Positions 1-6,759 of a DNA stretch of 13,616 nucleotides are shown here, piece after piece; position 1 is the stretch's first letter, and each line of letters opens with the position of its first letter. The stretch is taken from contig DATCSE010000581.1 of NCBI GenBank assembly GCA_036568605.1, positions 1 through 13,616 on the forward strand, given 5' to 3'. A program made the translations under genes and the position numbers. The DNA is from DATCSE01 sp036568605. GTDB lineage: Bacteria > Pseudomonadota > Gammaproteobacteria > Burkholderiales > Burkholderiaceae_C. Under the pieces are notes generated by a model. That model had not been told where the DNA came from. It was given only the letters and a program-made list of their open reading frames with translations, and did no database searches.

Positions 1-71
1 CATGCAAGCGCCGCGACGATGCGCGTGCCCGCCGGCGTGCGCGGCCCCGGGAGCTCGGATGCGGCACTCAT
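1..71 (-). CDS. Partial unidentified gene, first 23 codons
   Basis: A minus-strand ATG at 71-69 overlaps the stop codon of the MarR gene by four bases (ATGA) and is preceded by GGAG five bases upstream, inside the end of the MarR gene. The frame stays open to the window edge and reads MSAASELPGPRTPAGTRIVA and onward. This is the usual arrangement of a cotranscribed, translationally coupled gene. MarR regulators are often followed by the transporter or enzyme they control, so an efflux transporter is one guess, but 23 residues are too few to assign a family. The overlap and ribosome site are seen directly; the function is unknown. Confidence 0.6.
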   Translation of the reverse strand, partial: MSAASELPGPRTPAGTRIVAALA

Positions 72-538
72 CGCGGCTCCGCTGAAGCCGCAACCGGCGC
101 CGATGCGGCCAACGCCTCGGTCACCGCATCGATCGCCGCGCATGCTTTCAACAGCGCCGCTTGCTGCGCCGGCGTCAGCGCCGTCTCGATCGCACGGGCC
201 AGCGAGGCTTCGCGCCGCCGCATCTCGGCGCTCAGGCGCTGCGTGCCGAGCTTGGCCAGCGACAGCAGGGTCTGGCGCCCATCGTCCGGGTGCGGCTCGC
301 GCACGATCCAGCCCTCGGCTTCGAGCTCCGCCAGCAGCCGGGTCAGCGTCTGCAGGCGCACGCGCTCGTGCGCTGCCAGCGCGGTCGGCGTCATCGGCCC
401 GAGGCGGTACAGCGCGCCCAGCACGCCCAGCCGCGCCGTGCCGATCGCATCCGCCGGCTGGGCTTGGCGCAGCTGGCGCATCAGCGCGAACAGCGAGGTG
501 CGCAAGCGGATCGCGGTGTGCTGGACGTCGGCGTTCAT
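68..538 (-). CDS. MarR-family transcriptional regulator
   Basis: This 156-residue protein has the size and layout of a MarR regulator, a dimeric winged-helix DNA-binding protein that usually represses its own and a neighbouring gene until a small ligand binds. An N-terminal dimerisation helix (about 5-28) is followed by the helix-turn-helix (about 49-78, with TPTALAAHERV and the recognition helix LQTLTRLLAELEAEGWI). The wing (about 79-93) carries the family signature DDGR at 85-88. A C-terminal helical pair (about 100-145) completes the dimer interface. Its ATG lies seven bases from a consensus -10 box, and a perfect palindrome abuts that box, so autorepression is likely. It lies 60 bp downstream of the PanE-like gene and overlaps the next gene by four bases. 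The family is secure; the ligand and target genes cannot be read from the sequence. Confidence 0.93.
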   Translation of the reverse strand: MNADVQHTAIRLRTSLFALMRQLRQAQPADAIGTARLGVLGALYRLGPMTPTALAAHERVRLQTLTRLLAELEAEGWIVREPHPDDGRQTLLSLAKLGTQRLSAEMRRREASLARAIETALTPAQQAALLKACAAIDAVTEALAASAPVAASAEPR

Positions 539-544
539 GCGCCG

Positions 545-574
545 ATTATAAGATCGATCTTACTAATCGACGAA
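545..574 (-). promoter_or_regulatory. Promoter of the MarR gene, predicted leaderless
   Basis: The minus strand carries a perfect TATAAT at 550-545. Counting seven bases on puts the transcription start at 538, the A of the MarR start codon. The mRNA would therefore have little or no leader. No Shine-Dalgarno sequence is visible before this ATG, which agrees. The -35 region is poor: the best hexamer, TTCGTC at 574-569 with an 18-base spacer, matches only two consensus bases. The TATAAT is seen directly; the start site is inferred from standard spacing. Confidence 0.6.
549..562. promoter_or_regulatory. Perfect 14-bp palindrome, probable MarR operator
   Basis: TAAGATCGATCTTA reads identically on both strands. 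It overlaps the first two bases of the -10 box and fills the promoter spacer, where a bound dimer would block RNA polymerase. MarR proteins typically bind AT-containing palindromes of this size next to their own gene. Assignment to this MarR protein is inferred from position. Confidence 0.6.
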
Positions 575-598
575 TTCAGCCGAGAGTTCAGCGACGAG

Positions 599-1612
599 TC
601 AACCCACGCCGAGCCGGCGCTTCAATTCGTCGGGCGCCAGCGCGCCGGGCGCGGTCTTGATGAGCTCGACCATGCGCCGGTTCAGCGGCGCATCGACGCC
701 GTGCTCGTGCGCCAGCTCGACAACCGCGCCGCACAGCGCATCGATCTCGGTCACGCGGCCCAGCTGCAGATCGTCGGCCATGCTCGAGCGCGCCTGCGGG
801 TCTATGCGCAGCATGCGCGCGGCCACCAGCTTGAACAGTGGCGTCGGCAGCCGCAGCAGCTTGATCAGCAGCGCCGGCTTCACCGTGGCCACCTGGGCTG
901 GCGTGATGTCGGCGCGCTCCAGCACCGCGCAGGTTTCCGCCATCAGCGCGGCCAGGCACTGCCGGTAGCCGCGCTGGAGCAGCTCGTCGCGCAGCGAGCG
1001 GCCCGACAGCGCGTTGACCGGGTTGTTCAGGTTCAGCAGCAGCTTGCCCCACTGCACCGGACGCAGATCGGCATGCAGCGTCAGCGCCAGCCCGGCGCGC
1101 TCGAAGACCGGCAGCCAGGCGCGCAGCTCCGGATCGTCCTGGGCGGCGAGCCCGCCGGTCGTCCCGCGGTGGTAATGGCCCGGCCCGATCTCGGCGACGT
1201 TGTACGGCACCATGCCCGGCAGCACGCGCAGGTGCGGCGCCGCGGCGCGGGCGACGGCCGCGTTGCTGACGCCGTTCTGCATCGAGAGGACCAGCGTGCC
1301 GGGGTGCAGCACGGCCCCGAGCTCGGCAGCGGCGCTCGCGGTCGCGCCGCTCTTGACGGTCAGCAGCACGAGCGAGGGCTGCGCATCGGCCGGCACCACG
1401 CTCGCGACGTTCAGGACCTCGGGTGCCAGCGCCGCCCGGCCGCCATCGAGATCGGTCACGGTCAGGCCGTACTCCGCCAGCGCGGTCGCGACGCGCGGCC
1501 TGGCAACGAAGGTCACGGCGATGCCGCTGGCGGCCAGCGCTCCGCCGAGGTAGCAGCCGATGCTGCCGGCGCCCATCACGAGCACCGGGCCGGGGAATGC
1601 GGCGACCGGCAT
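599..1612 (-). CDS. panE: 2-dehydropantoate 2-reductase (PanE/ApbA family)
   Basis: PanE reduces 2-dehydropantoate to pantoate with NADPH in the cytoplasm, a step in pantothenate and coenzyme A synthesis. The 337-residue product has the glycine-rich nucleotide loop GAGSIG at 14-19, TVKS with Lys87, and QNG at 112-114, which closes the Rossmann domain. The C-terminal helical domain has the conserved Lys190 followed by Asn194, and the family motif SSMADDLQLGR then TEID at 276-291. It starts two bases after the nnrU stop, so the two are probably cotranslated. PanE paralogs that act on other keto acids are common in Burkholderiales, and no pan genes are nearby. The family is firm; the pantothenate role is less so. 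Confidence 0.85.
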   Translation of the reverse strand: MPVAAFPGPVLVMGAGSIGCYLGGALAASGIAVTFVARPRVATALAEYGLTVTDLDGGRAALAPEVLNVASVVPADAQPSLVLLTVKSGATASAAAELGAVLHPGTLVLSMQNGVSNAAVARAAAPHLRVLPGMVPYNVAEIGPGHYHRGTTGGLAAQDDPELRAWLPVFERAGLALTLHADLRPVQWGKLLLNLNNPVNALSGRSLRDELLQRGYRQCLAALMAETCAVLERADITPAQVATVKPALLIKLLRLPTPLFKLVAARMLRIDPQARSSMADDLQLGRVTEIDALCGAVVELAHEHGVDAPLNRRMVELIKTAPGALAPDELKRRLGVG

Positions 1613-1614
1613 GG

Positions 1615-2184
1615 TCAGACGAGGATGGGCCGCCCCGTCACCCAGACATGCGCCTTCCAGACGAACAGCGCATACAGCGCGAGCCCGCCGACGATCGCGA
1701 TCACGTCATTGGCGGGGCTGGGCGGCGCGCCCGGAATCGGTCGCGCCGGGCGCCGCTTCAGCGAGATGCGATCGGCGACGGCCCAGACCAGGAAGGCGCC
1801 GAACAACAGCACGTCGCCCAGCGTGCCGTTGGACAACAGGTGCGCAAACGCCCAGAGCTTGGTCGCCGCGAGCATCGGATGTTTCGTCGCGGCCTTGATG
1901 CGGCCCGGTGCATACGCGGCGATCAGCAGCGGGAACACCGGCAGCATCAGCAGCAGGGTCACGTGCCGCATCCAGGCCGGCGGGCTGTAGAGCACGACCG
2001 GGTCGTGTCGCGCGACGCCGAAGCCGTGGATCAGCAGCGCCAGGCCGATGATCGCGATGACGGTGTACAGCCCGCGCCATGCCAGCTTCAGCCGCGCGGC
2101 CTGCGCATCGCGCCACGCCGGCGCCACGATGGACACCGAGTGGATGCCGAAGAACAGCACGATGCCGACGATGAGCTGGGCCAT
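1615..2184 (-). CDS. nnrU: NnrU-family integral membrane protein
   Basis: This 189-residue membrane protein has hydrophobic segments at about 2-20, 36-57, 73-91, 122-138 and 161-179. The NnrU core is visible: KHPMLAATKLWAFAHLLSNG at 101-120, with histidines 102 and 115 and the Asn-Gly pair. The family was named for genes near nitrite/nitric oxide reductase loci and is related to the haem-dependent carotene isomerase Z-ISO; its bacterial function is poorly defined. I chose ATG 2184 because AAGGA lies just upstream and the protein then begins at its first membrane helix. A longer frame to 2253 adds 23 non-conserved residues. The gene ends two bases before panE, forming a small operon. Confidence 0.85.
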   Translation of the reverse strand: MAQLIVGIVLFFGIHSVSIVAPAWRDAQAARLKLAWRGLYTVIAIIGLALLIHGFGVARHDPVVLYSPPAWMRHVTLLLMLPVFPLLIAAYAPGRIKAATKHPMLAATKLWAFAHLLSNGTLGDVLLFGAFLVWAVADRISLKRRPARPIPGAPPSPANDVIAIVGGLALYALFVWKAHVWVTGRPILV

Positions 2185-2204
2185 GGCGGATCCTTCGCGC
2201 GACT

Positions 2205-2223
2205 GCGCACACACGAGGTGCGC
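2205..2223. repeat. Inverted repeat upstream of nnrU
   Basis: GCGCAC and GTGCGC (2205-2210 and 2218-2223) flank a seven-base spacer, about 20 bp before the nnrU start codon. On the minus strand a weak -10-like TACACT lies just upstream. The repeat could be an operator or a leader hairpin; no regulator can be named. Confidence 0.3.
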
Positions 2224-2233
2224 GCAGTGTAGA

Positions 2234-2248
2234 CCGCCGCATCGGCGG
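2234..2248 (-). terminator. Possible weak terminator after the small hypothetical gene
   Basis: CCGCCG and CGGCGG (2234-2239 and 2243-2248) pair perfectly around a three-base loop, about a dozen bases past the stop codon of the 2260-2487 gene. There is no run of T after it on the minus strand, so it may stall polymerase or protect the mRNA 3' end without terminating by itself. Confidence 0.3.
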
Positions 2249-2259
2249 CCCACGCAGGA

Positions 2260-2487
2260 TCAGTCGTCGACGAAGCCGGCCTTGAAAAAGCTCCAGGCCG
2301 TGCCGTCGTGCAGGTAGAACGCGCCGTCCGCGCAGAAGTCCTTGCCGGGAAAGAACTCGCGGTAGGCCTTGGGCACGAGGCGCTCGAGCTGCGTGTCGCT
2401 CAGCGCCTCGAACTGCTCGGGCGTGATCGGTTGGCCGACACGCAGCCGCGGTGCGTCGTCAGCGGGCACCGTCGCGGGCCACGACAA
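2260..2487 (-). CDS. Small hypothetical protein
   Basis: I do not recognise this family. The frame encodes 75 residues from a TTG at 2487, or 69 from a GTG at 2469. Either start overlaps the end of the sugar transferase gene, and there is no ATG before the conserved-looking part. The product is soluble, with no signal or membrane segment. It has an acidic middle (TPEQFEALSDTQLERL) and an aromatic C-terminus (KAYREFFPGKDFCADGAFYL, then WSFFKAGFVDD). Codon use follows the GC-rich bias of its neighbours, and the overlap implies coupling to the transferase. It may be a real small partner protein; the start codon is uncertain. Confidence 0.5.
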   Translation of the reverse strand: MSWPATVPADDAPRLRVGQPITPEQFEALSDTQLERLVPKAYREFFPGKDFCADGAFYLHDGTAWSFFKAGFVDD

Positions 2488-3136
2488 CTTTCACGGTCTT
2501 GATCAGGATGCGCAAGTCCATCCAGACCGAGCGCTCCTCGACATAACGCCGGTCGAGCGCCACGCGCTCGTCGTAGCTCGTGTTGTTGCGGCCGCTGACC
2601 TGCCACAGCCCCGTCATGCCGGGGCGCACGCTGAGGTAGTGCCAGCGCACGCGGCCATAGCGCGTCAGCTCGCCCACCGTGATCGGCCGCGGGCCGACCA
2701 GGCTCATCTCGCCGCGCAGCACGTTGAACAGCTGCGGCAGCTCGTCCAGGCTGGTGCGGCGCAGGAAATGGCCGATCGGCGTGATGCGCGGATCGTTCAT
2801 CAGCTTCTGTTCGCGCCGCCATTCGGCGCGCGCCTGCGGATCCGCTTCGAGCAGTTCGGCGAGCATGCGCTCGGCGTCGCGGTACATCGTACGGAACTTC
2901 ATGCAGCGGAACAGCTTCCCGCCGTGCCCGACGCGGTAGTGCGCGAACAGGATGGGCGCGCCGTCGCTGCGCATGATCATCAAGGCCACGACCCCCATCA
3001 ACGGGGACAGCAGCACGAGGATGAGCAACGCGAGCAGCTGGTTCACGCGCACGGCGATCATGTCGGTGACGATGTCGATCCGCCGCCTTCGGGGGCTGAT
3101 AGCAAGCGCTCCGGCTAGATGGGCTTCGGCATTCAT
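2459..3136 (-). CDS. Sugar-phosphate transferase (polyisoprenyl-phosphate, monotopic PGT)
   Basis: Enzymes of this family move a sugar-1-phosphate from a nucleotide sugar to undecaprenyl phosphate at the inner face of the cytoplasmic membrane, the first step of exopolysaccharide or glycan assembly. The 225-residue protein has one hydrophobic segment (33-55) with the Ser-Pro kink at 44-45 typical of the re-entrant helix. It also has FRTM at 81-84, the catalytic Asp-Glu pair at 131-132, LVGPRP at 146-151 and RPGMTGLWQVSGR at 171-183. It lacks the extra N-terminal membrane domain of WcaJ-type proteins. ATG 3136 has GGAG about ten bases upstream; a longer frame to 3277 adds 47 residues unlike the family. 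No other polysaccharide genes are in view, so the sugar is unknown. Confidence 0.87.
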   Translation of the reverse strand: MNAEAHLAGALAISPRRRRIDIVTDMIAVRVNQLLALLILVLLSPLMGVVALMIMRSDGAPILFAHYRVGHGGKLFRCMKFRTMYRDAERMLAELLEADPQARAEWRREQKLMNDPRITPIGHFLRRTSLDELPQLFNVLRGEMSLVGPRPITVGELTRYGRVRWHYLSVRPGMTGLWQVSGRNNTSYDERVALDRRYVEERSVWMDLRILIKTVKVVVARDGAR

Positions 3137-3340
3137 TGCGAGAGGACTCCGAGTTGTTGGTGTACGGCTCATGCGCCAACGGCACGTCAATCGCGCAAAT
3201 CGCGTTGGCACAGGTCCATGGGAACACCGTCTCCTTGCTGACTCGCTACAAAAATGTGTTCCCGCGTTGCAGCCCAACGAGAACGTGACATGCCCCTTGC
3301 CAGCCCGGGGAACACGCCAATTGCGTCAAATGGAGCAGGT

Positions 3341-3357
3341 CCGACAGCGTCTGTCGG
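3341..3357. repeat. Perfect 7-bp inverted repeat
   Basis: CCGACAG-CGT-CTGTCGG is an exact inverted repeat with a three-base centre, about 205 bp upstream of the transferase start. There is no T run on either strand, so it is not an obvious terminator. An operator for a dimeric regulator or an RNA hairpin in the transferase leader are both possible. Confidence 0.4.
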
Positions 3358-3452
3358 TCGCGATGCAGATCTCGCAGTTCTCGATTCTGCGCGGCGGATG
3401 CAGTGCCACAACCACTTGAACAAGCGGGTCGTCGACACGGAATGCAACAGTC

Positions 3453-3480
3453 GTTACAGGTACGCACGACACCGTTCCAA
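3453..3480 (-). promoter_or_regulatory. Weak candidate promoter for the sugar transferase
   Basis: On the minus strand, TTGGAA (3480-3475) and TGTAAC (3458-3453) are 16 bases apart. Each matches four of six bases of the sigma-70 consensus. It would give a leader of about 310 nt before the transferase. This is the best pair I found in the gap, but matches of this quality also occur by chance. Confidence 0.25.
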
Positions 3481-3563
3481 CACCTCTCACGAGGGGAAAT
3501 GTCGACGTTGCCATCGCATGCGGGCGCACGCGGCGCTGCCTCAGCAGCAGAGTAAGGAAATGT

Positions 3564-5135
3564 TCAGTGGGCGCTGCCGCCCATGTAGGCACCGAGCGCG
3601 TTTCGATCGGCTGCCAGCGCATCGGCTTCGTGCACGATGCGGCCTTCGCTCATCACCGCGATGCGGTCCGACAGCGCCAGCAGCTCGTCCAGGTCCTCGC
3701 TGATCAGCAGCACCGCGCCGCCGCGGTTGCGCACGTCCATCAGGCGCTGATGGATCTCCGCCACCGCGGCAAAGTCCAGCCCGAACACCGGGTTCGAGAC
3801 GATCAGCACATCGGCGTCGTCGGAGAGCTCGCGCGCGAGCACGGCGCGCTGCACATTGCCGCCCGAGAGCGAGCGGATGGGCGCGAGTTCGTCGCGCGTC
3901 TTCACGCCGAACTCGGCAATCAGCCGCCGCGCACGCTGGCGCAACACGCTCGCGCGCAGCCAGCCGGCACGTGCGGCCGGCGCGGCATCGAAGCTGCGCA
4001 GCCCGATGTTGCCGGCCACGCTCAGGTCGCCGACACAACCGTTGCGCAGGGGCTCCTCGGGCAGGCTGCGCACCTTGAGGCGGCGGTTCTGCGCGCGGGT
4101 TGCGGCGTATGCCTCGCGGCGACCCTGCGCGTCGCCGATCACGACGGCACCCGAGACACGCGCCCGCTGCCCGACCAGCGCCTCGGCCAACTCGCGCTGG
4201 CCGTTGCCCGAGACGCCGGCGATGCCGACGATCTCGCCCGCATGCACGGTGATGTCCAGCGCGTCGACGGCACGCGCGCCTCGGTCGCCGTCGACGACCA
4301 GCTTCTCGATGCTGAGCCGCGCGCCGCCCGCCGGCCGCTCGGCGCGCCGGGGCGCGGCGAACTCGCGCTTCGCCTCGTCGGCACTGCCGACCATCTCGCT
4401 CGCGAGCTGCGCGGCGCTGGTGTCCTTCACCGCATGCGCGGCGACCAGGCGGCCCTTGCGCAGCACGCTGACGTCGTCGGCATACGCGTCGACCTCGCGG
4501 AACTTGTGCGTGATCAGCACGATGCTGCAGTCGCCGGCATGCGCGCGGTCGCGCAACAGGCCCAGCACCTCGTCGGCTTCCTGCGGCGTCAGCACCGAGG
4601 TGGGCTCGTCGAGGATCAGCAGGCGCGGCTTCAGCAGCAGCTGCTTCAGGATCTCGAGCTTCTGCTTCTGGCCGGCCGACAAGTCCTGCGGCGTCGCGTC
4701 GAGATCGAGCTTGAACGGCGTGGTCTCGAGGAAGGCCGCGAGCTCGGCGCGGGCGCGGCCCCAGTGGATCATCGCCGGCAGGCGGCCACGCGCGAGCAGC
4801 AGGTTCTCGGCGACCGTCATGCCCGGGACGACCGTGAAGTGCTGGTAGACCATGCCGATGCCCAGCTCGCGCGCGACCACCGGTGTCGCGATGTCGTGCT
4901 CGCGGCCGTCGATCAGCACGCTGCCTTCGTCGGCGCGCTGGTAGCCGACCACGCACTTGACCAGCGTGCTCTTGCCGGCGCCGTTCTCGCCGAGCAGCGC
5001 ATGCACGGTGCCGGGCCGCACGCGCAGCGAGACGCCGTCGAGCGCGGTGAACGCGCCGAAGCGCTTGGTCAGGTCCAGCGTGTCGAGCGCGAGCGCGCCG
5101 TCGACGCGCGGCACCGGGTCCAGCGGTGCCGTCAC
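3564..5135 (-). CDS. BMP-type ABC transporter, double ATP-binding protein
   Basis: This is the cytoplasmic ATPase of the operon, with two fused nucleotide-binding domains in 523 residues, as in RbsA and the nucleoside ATPase NupA/YufO. Domain 1 is intact: Walker A GENGAGKS at 49-56, Gln98, signature LSAGQ at 152-156, Walker B LLILDE at 172-177 and switch His210. Domain 2 is degenerate in the usual family way: GVSGNGQRE (307-315) replaces the P-loop and lacks its lysine. The signature LSGGNVQ (423-429) is kept, and the Walker B region reads VSNP at 446-449 in place of the usual Asp-Glu-Pro. One catalytic site is therefore expected. The GTG start at 5135 overlaps the hydrolase stop (GTGA) and has AAGGGA about eight bases upstream. 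The frame is open far beyond this, but that extension lies over the hydrolase gene and is not coding. Confidence 0.92.
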   Translation of the reverse strand: MTAPLDPVPRVDGALALDTLDLTKRFGAFTALDGVSLRVRPGTVHALLGENGAGKSTLVKCVVGYQRADEGSVLIDGREHDIATPVVARELGIGMVYQHFTVVPGMTVAENLLLARGRLPAMIHWGRARAELAAFLETTPFKLDLDATPQDLSAGQKQKLEILKQLLLKPRLLILDEPTSVLTPQEADEVLGLLRDRAHAGDCSIVLITHKFREVDAYADDVSVLRKGRLVAAHAVKDTSAAQLASEMVGSADEAKREFAAPRRAERPAGGARLSIEKLVVDGDRGARAVDALDITVHAGEIVGIAGVSGNGQRELAEALVGQRARVSGAVVIGDAQGRREAYAATRAQNRRLKVRSLPEEPLRNGCVGDLSVAGNIGLRSFDAAPAARAGWLRASVLRQRARRLIAEFGVKTRDELAPIRSLSGGNVQRAVLARELSDDADVLIVSNPVFGLDFAAVAEIHQRLMDVRNRGGAVLLISEDLDELLALSDRIAVMSEGRIVHEADALAADRNALGAYMGGSAH

Positions 5136-5827
5136 GCCGCGATCCCTTCGATCACGGCCTTCGAGTCGGAGACCGCGCCGAACACGCCACCCTGCATCGT
5201 CACCATCTTCAGAGCCGCCAGGTGGTTGCCGAGGTCGGTGGCGGCGGTGCAATCCGACAGGATCAGACATTCGTAGCCGCGGTCGTTCGCATCGCGCATC
5301 GTCGTGTGCACGCACACGTCGGTCGTGATGCCGGTCAGGATCAGGTTGCGGATGCCGCGCGTGCGCAGGATCAGCTCGAAGTTGGTCGCGTAGAACGAGC
5401 CCTTGCCGGGCTTGTCGATCACCGGCTCGCCGGGCAGTGGCGCCAGCTCGGGGATGATCTCCCAGCCGGGCTCGCCTATCGTCAGGATGCGTCCGCACGG
5501 GCCGGGGTCGCCGATGCCGATGCCGTTCGTGCCGATCTGGCGCGAGCGCCAGCGCTTGTTGGCCGGAAGGTCCGACAGGTCCGGCTTGTGGCCCTCGCGC
5601 GTGTGGATCAGCAGATAGCCGGCCGCGCGCATCGCGGCGAACAGCTTCTTGAGCGGCTCGATCGGCTTGCGCGTCAGCGAGATGTCGTAGCCCATCTTGT
5701 CGACGTACCCGCCCTCGCCGCAGAAATCGACCTGCATGTCGATCACGACCAGCGCGGTGTTCGCAGGCGTCAGCTCGCCGTCGAACGGCCAGCGATAGGG
5801 ATCGGCGGCGACGTACCGGCTGCTCAT
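5132..5827 (-). CDS. Isochorismatase-family cysteine hydrolase, biuret hydrolase (BiuH)-like
   Basis: This cytoplasmic amidohydrolase has 231 residues. The family's Asp-Lys-Cys triad is visible: Asp30 in VVIDMQVDF, Lys139 in DKPGKGSF and Cys172 in TGITTDVCVHTT. The cis-peptide region precedes the cysteine. From memory of the family, it is particularly like biuret hydrolase, which cleaves biuret to allophanate and ammonia in cyanuric acid breakdown. The shared segments include GGYVDKMGYD, THTREGHKPDL-like and LPANKRWRS stretches and GDPGPCGRIL. RutB-type ureidoacrylate hydrolases are the next alternative. The gene sits between permease and ATPase genes with four-base overlaps on both sides (5824-5827 and 5132-5135), which ties the enzyme to the imported compound. 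GGGAG precedes the ATG. The family is certain; the substrate is inferred. Confidence 0.9.
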   Translation of the reverse strand: MSSRYVAADPYRWPFDGELTPANTALVVIDMQVDFCGEGGYVDKMGYDISLTRKPIEPLKKLFAAMRAAGYLLIHTREGHKPDLSDLPANKRWRSRQIGTNGIGIGDPGPCGRILTIGEPGWEIIPELAPLPGEPVIDKPGKGSFYATNFELILRTRGIRNLILTGITTDVCVHTTMRDANDRGYECLILSDCTAATDLGNHLAALKMVTMQGGVFGAVSDSKAVIEGIAA

Positions 5828-6759
5828 CGAGAGACTCCCAATTCCATCGGCGCACCTTTGAGGCTTCGGCGCGGCGAGCAGGTCCAGACCAGGATCGCGA
5901 GGGTCAGCACATACGGCACCGCGTTGAACAGGTAGTAGCCCTGGCTGATGCCTACCGACTGCAGCGCCGGCCCGAGCGCCCCGGCGCCGCCGAACAGCAG
6001 CGCCGCGCCCAGGCAGCGCAGCGGGCTCCAGCGCGCGAAGATCACGAGCGCCACCGCGATCAGCCCCTGCCCGCTCGACAGCCCTTCGTTCCAGCTGCCC
6101 GGGTAGTACAGCGACAGCGAGGCGCCGCCCAGCCCGGCGATGAAGCCGCCCAGCGTCGTCGCGGCGATGCGGATGCCGTTCACCGAATAGCCCAGCGCGC
6201 GCGCCGCATCGCTCGAGTCGCCGGCCATCCGCAGCACCAGGCCGAAGCGCGTCGCGCGGAAGCCCCATGCGCACAGCAGCGCGAGCAGCACCCCGAGCGG
6301 AAACAGCGCGTTGATCTGCAGCGCCGCGCGCACCTGCGACGAGTCGCTCCAGTCGCCCAGCGGAATCGCCGGGATCTGCGGCGCCTGCGGCTGGATCAGC
6401 GGCTTGCCCAGGTAGAACGCGAGCCCGGAGCCCAGCAGCATCAACGCGATGCCGGTCGCAATGTCGTTGACCCGCGGCAGCGAACAGACCAGGCCATGCA
6501 GCAGCGCGAGCAGCGCGCCGCACAACCCGGCGACCAGCACGCCTACCCACGGCGAACCGCTCCAGTACGCCCCGCCGAAACCGGCCATCGCCGAGAACAC
6601 CAGCACGCCTTCGAGCCCGAGGTTGATGCGGCCGGCCTTCTCGGTGATGCACTCGCCGAGGCTGACCATCAGGAACGGCGTGCCGACGCGGATCGCGCCG
6701 CCGAGTACCGCGATCAGCACGTTCGCCACCAGCGCAGTGGTGCCGGGCTCTGGGCTCAT
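5824..6759 (-). CDS. BMP-type ABC transporter permease, second subunit
   Basis: This inner-membrane subunit has 311 residues and roughly eight to ten hydrophobic helices, as in the YufQ/NupQ-type translocators of nucleoside and nucleobase importers. The hallmark motif GECITEKAGRINLGLEG at 35-51 is present. It is the cytoplasmic loop conserved in this branch of the RbsC/LivH-like permeases. The ATG at 6759 overlaps the stop of the first permease (ATGA), with AAGGAAG five bases upstream. The stop overlaps the hydrolase start by four bases. It should pair with the larger permease to form the channel. Confidence 0.92.
   Translation of the reverse strand: MSPEPGTTALVANVLIAVLGGAIRVGTPFLMVSLGECITEKAGRINLGLEGVLVFSAMAGFGGAYWSGSPWVGVLVAGLCGALLALLHGLVCSLPRVNDIATGIALMLLGSGLAFYLGKPLIQPQAPQIPAIPLGDWSDSSQVRAALQINALFPLGVLLALLCAWGFRATRFGLVLRMAGDSSDAARALGYSVNGIRIAATTLGGFIAGLGGASLSLYYPGSWNEGLSSGQGLIAVALVIFARWSPLRCLGAALLFGGAGALGPALQSVGISQGYYLFNAVPYVLTLAILVWTCSPRRSLKGAPMELGVSR

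Larger units (their letters stand above)
3137..3563. other. 427-bp gene-free region of lower GC
   Basis: I see no convincing gene here. Composition drops clearly (34 of 60 bases are G or C in 3421-3480), and the short frames show neither coding bias nor recognisable protein. It contains a perfect inverted repeat at 3341-3357, a weak minus-strand promoter candidate at 3453-3480 and an 8-base direct repeat GGAAATGT at 3495-3502 and 3556-3563. It separates the 3' end of the transporter operon from the transferase gene and is probably the control region and long leader of the transferase. Confidence 0.5.

Noticed and set aside
161..1990. A 609-codon plus-strand frame across the MarR, panE and nnrU genes
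   Set aside because: It is the antisense of three well-supported genes. Long antisense frames are expected at this GC content, and its translation is Arg/Gln/His-rich low-complexity sequence.
3187..3467. Short minus-strand frames in the gap upstream of the transferase
   Set aside because: They overlap one another, lack good ribosome sites and show no protein-like pattern; composition also differs from the surrounding coding DNA.
4068..5135. Loss of function in the ATPase because the second domain lacks a P-loop lysine and the Walker B acidic pair
   Set aside because: A degenerate second domain is common in this ATPase group; the first domain is intact and the frame is uninterrupted.
3564..5855. 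A 763-codon open frame that could be read as a larger fused ATPase
   Set aside because: The part upstream of 5135 is out of frame with the hydrolase gene and has no recognisable protein character; the GTG at 5135 with AAGGGA and a GTGA overlap is the natural start.
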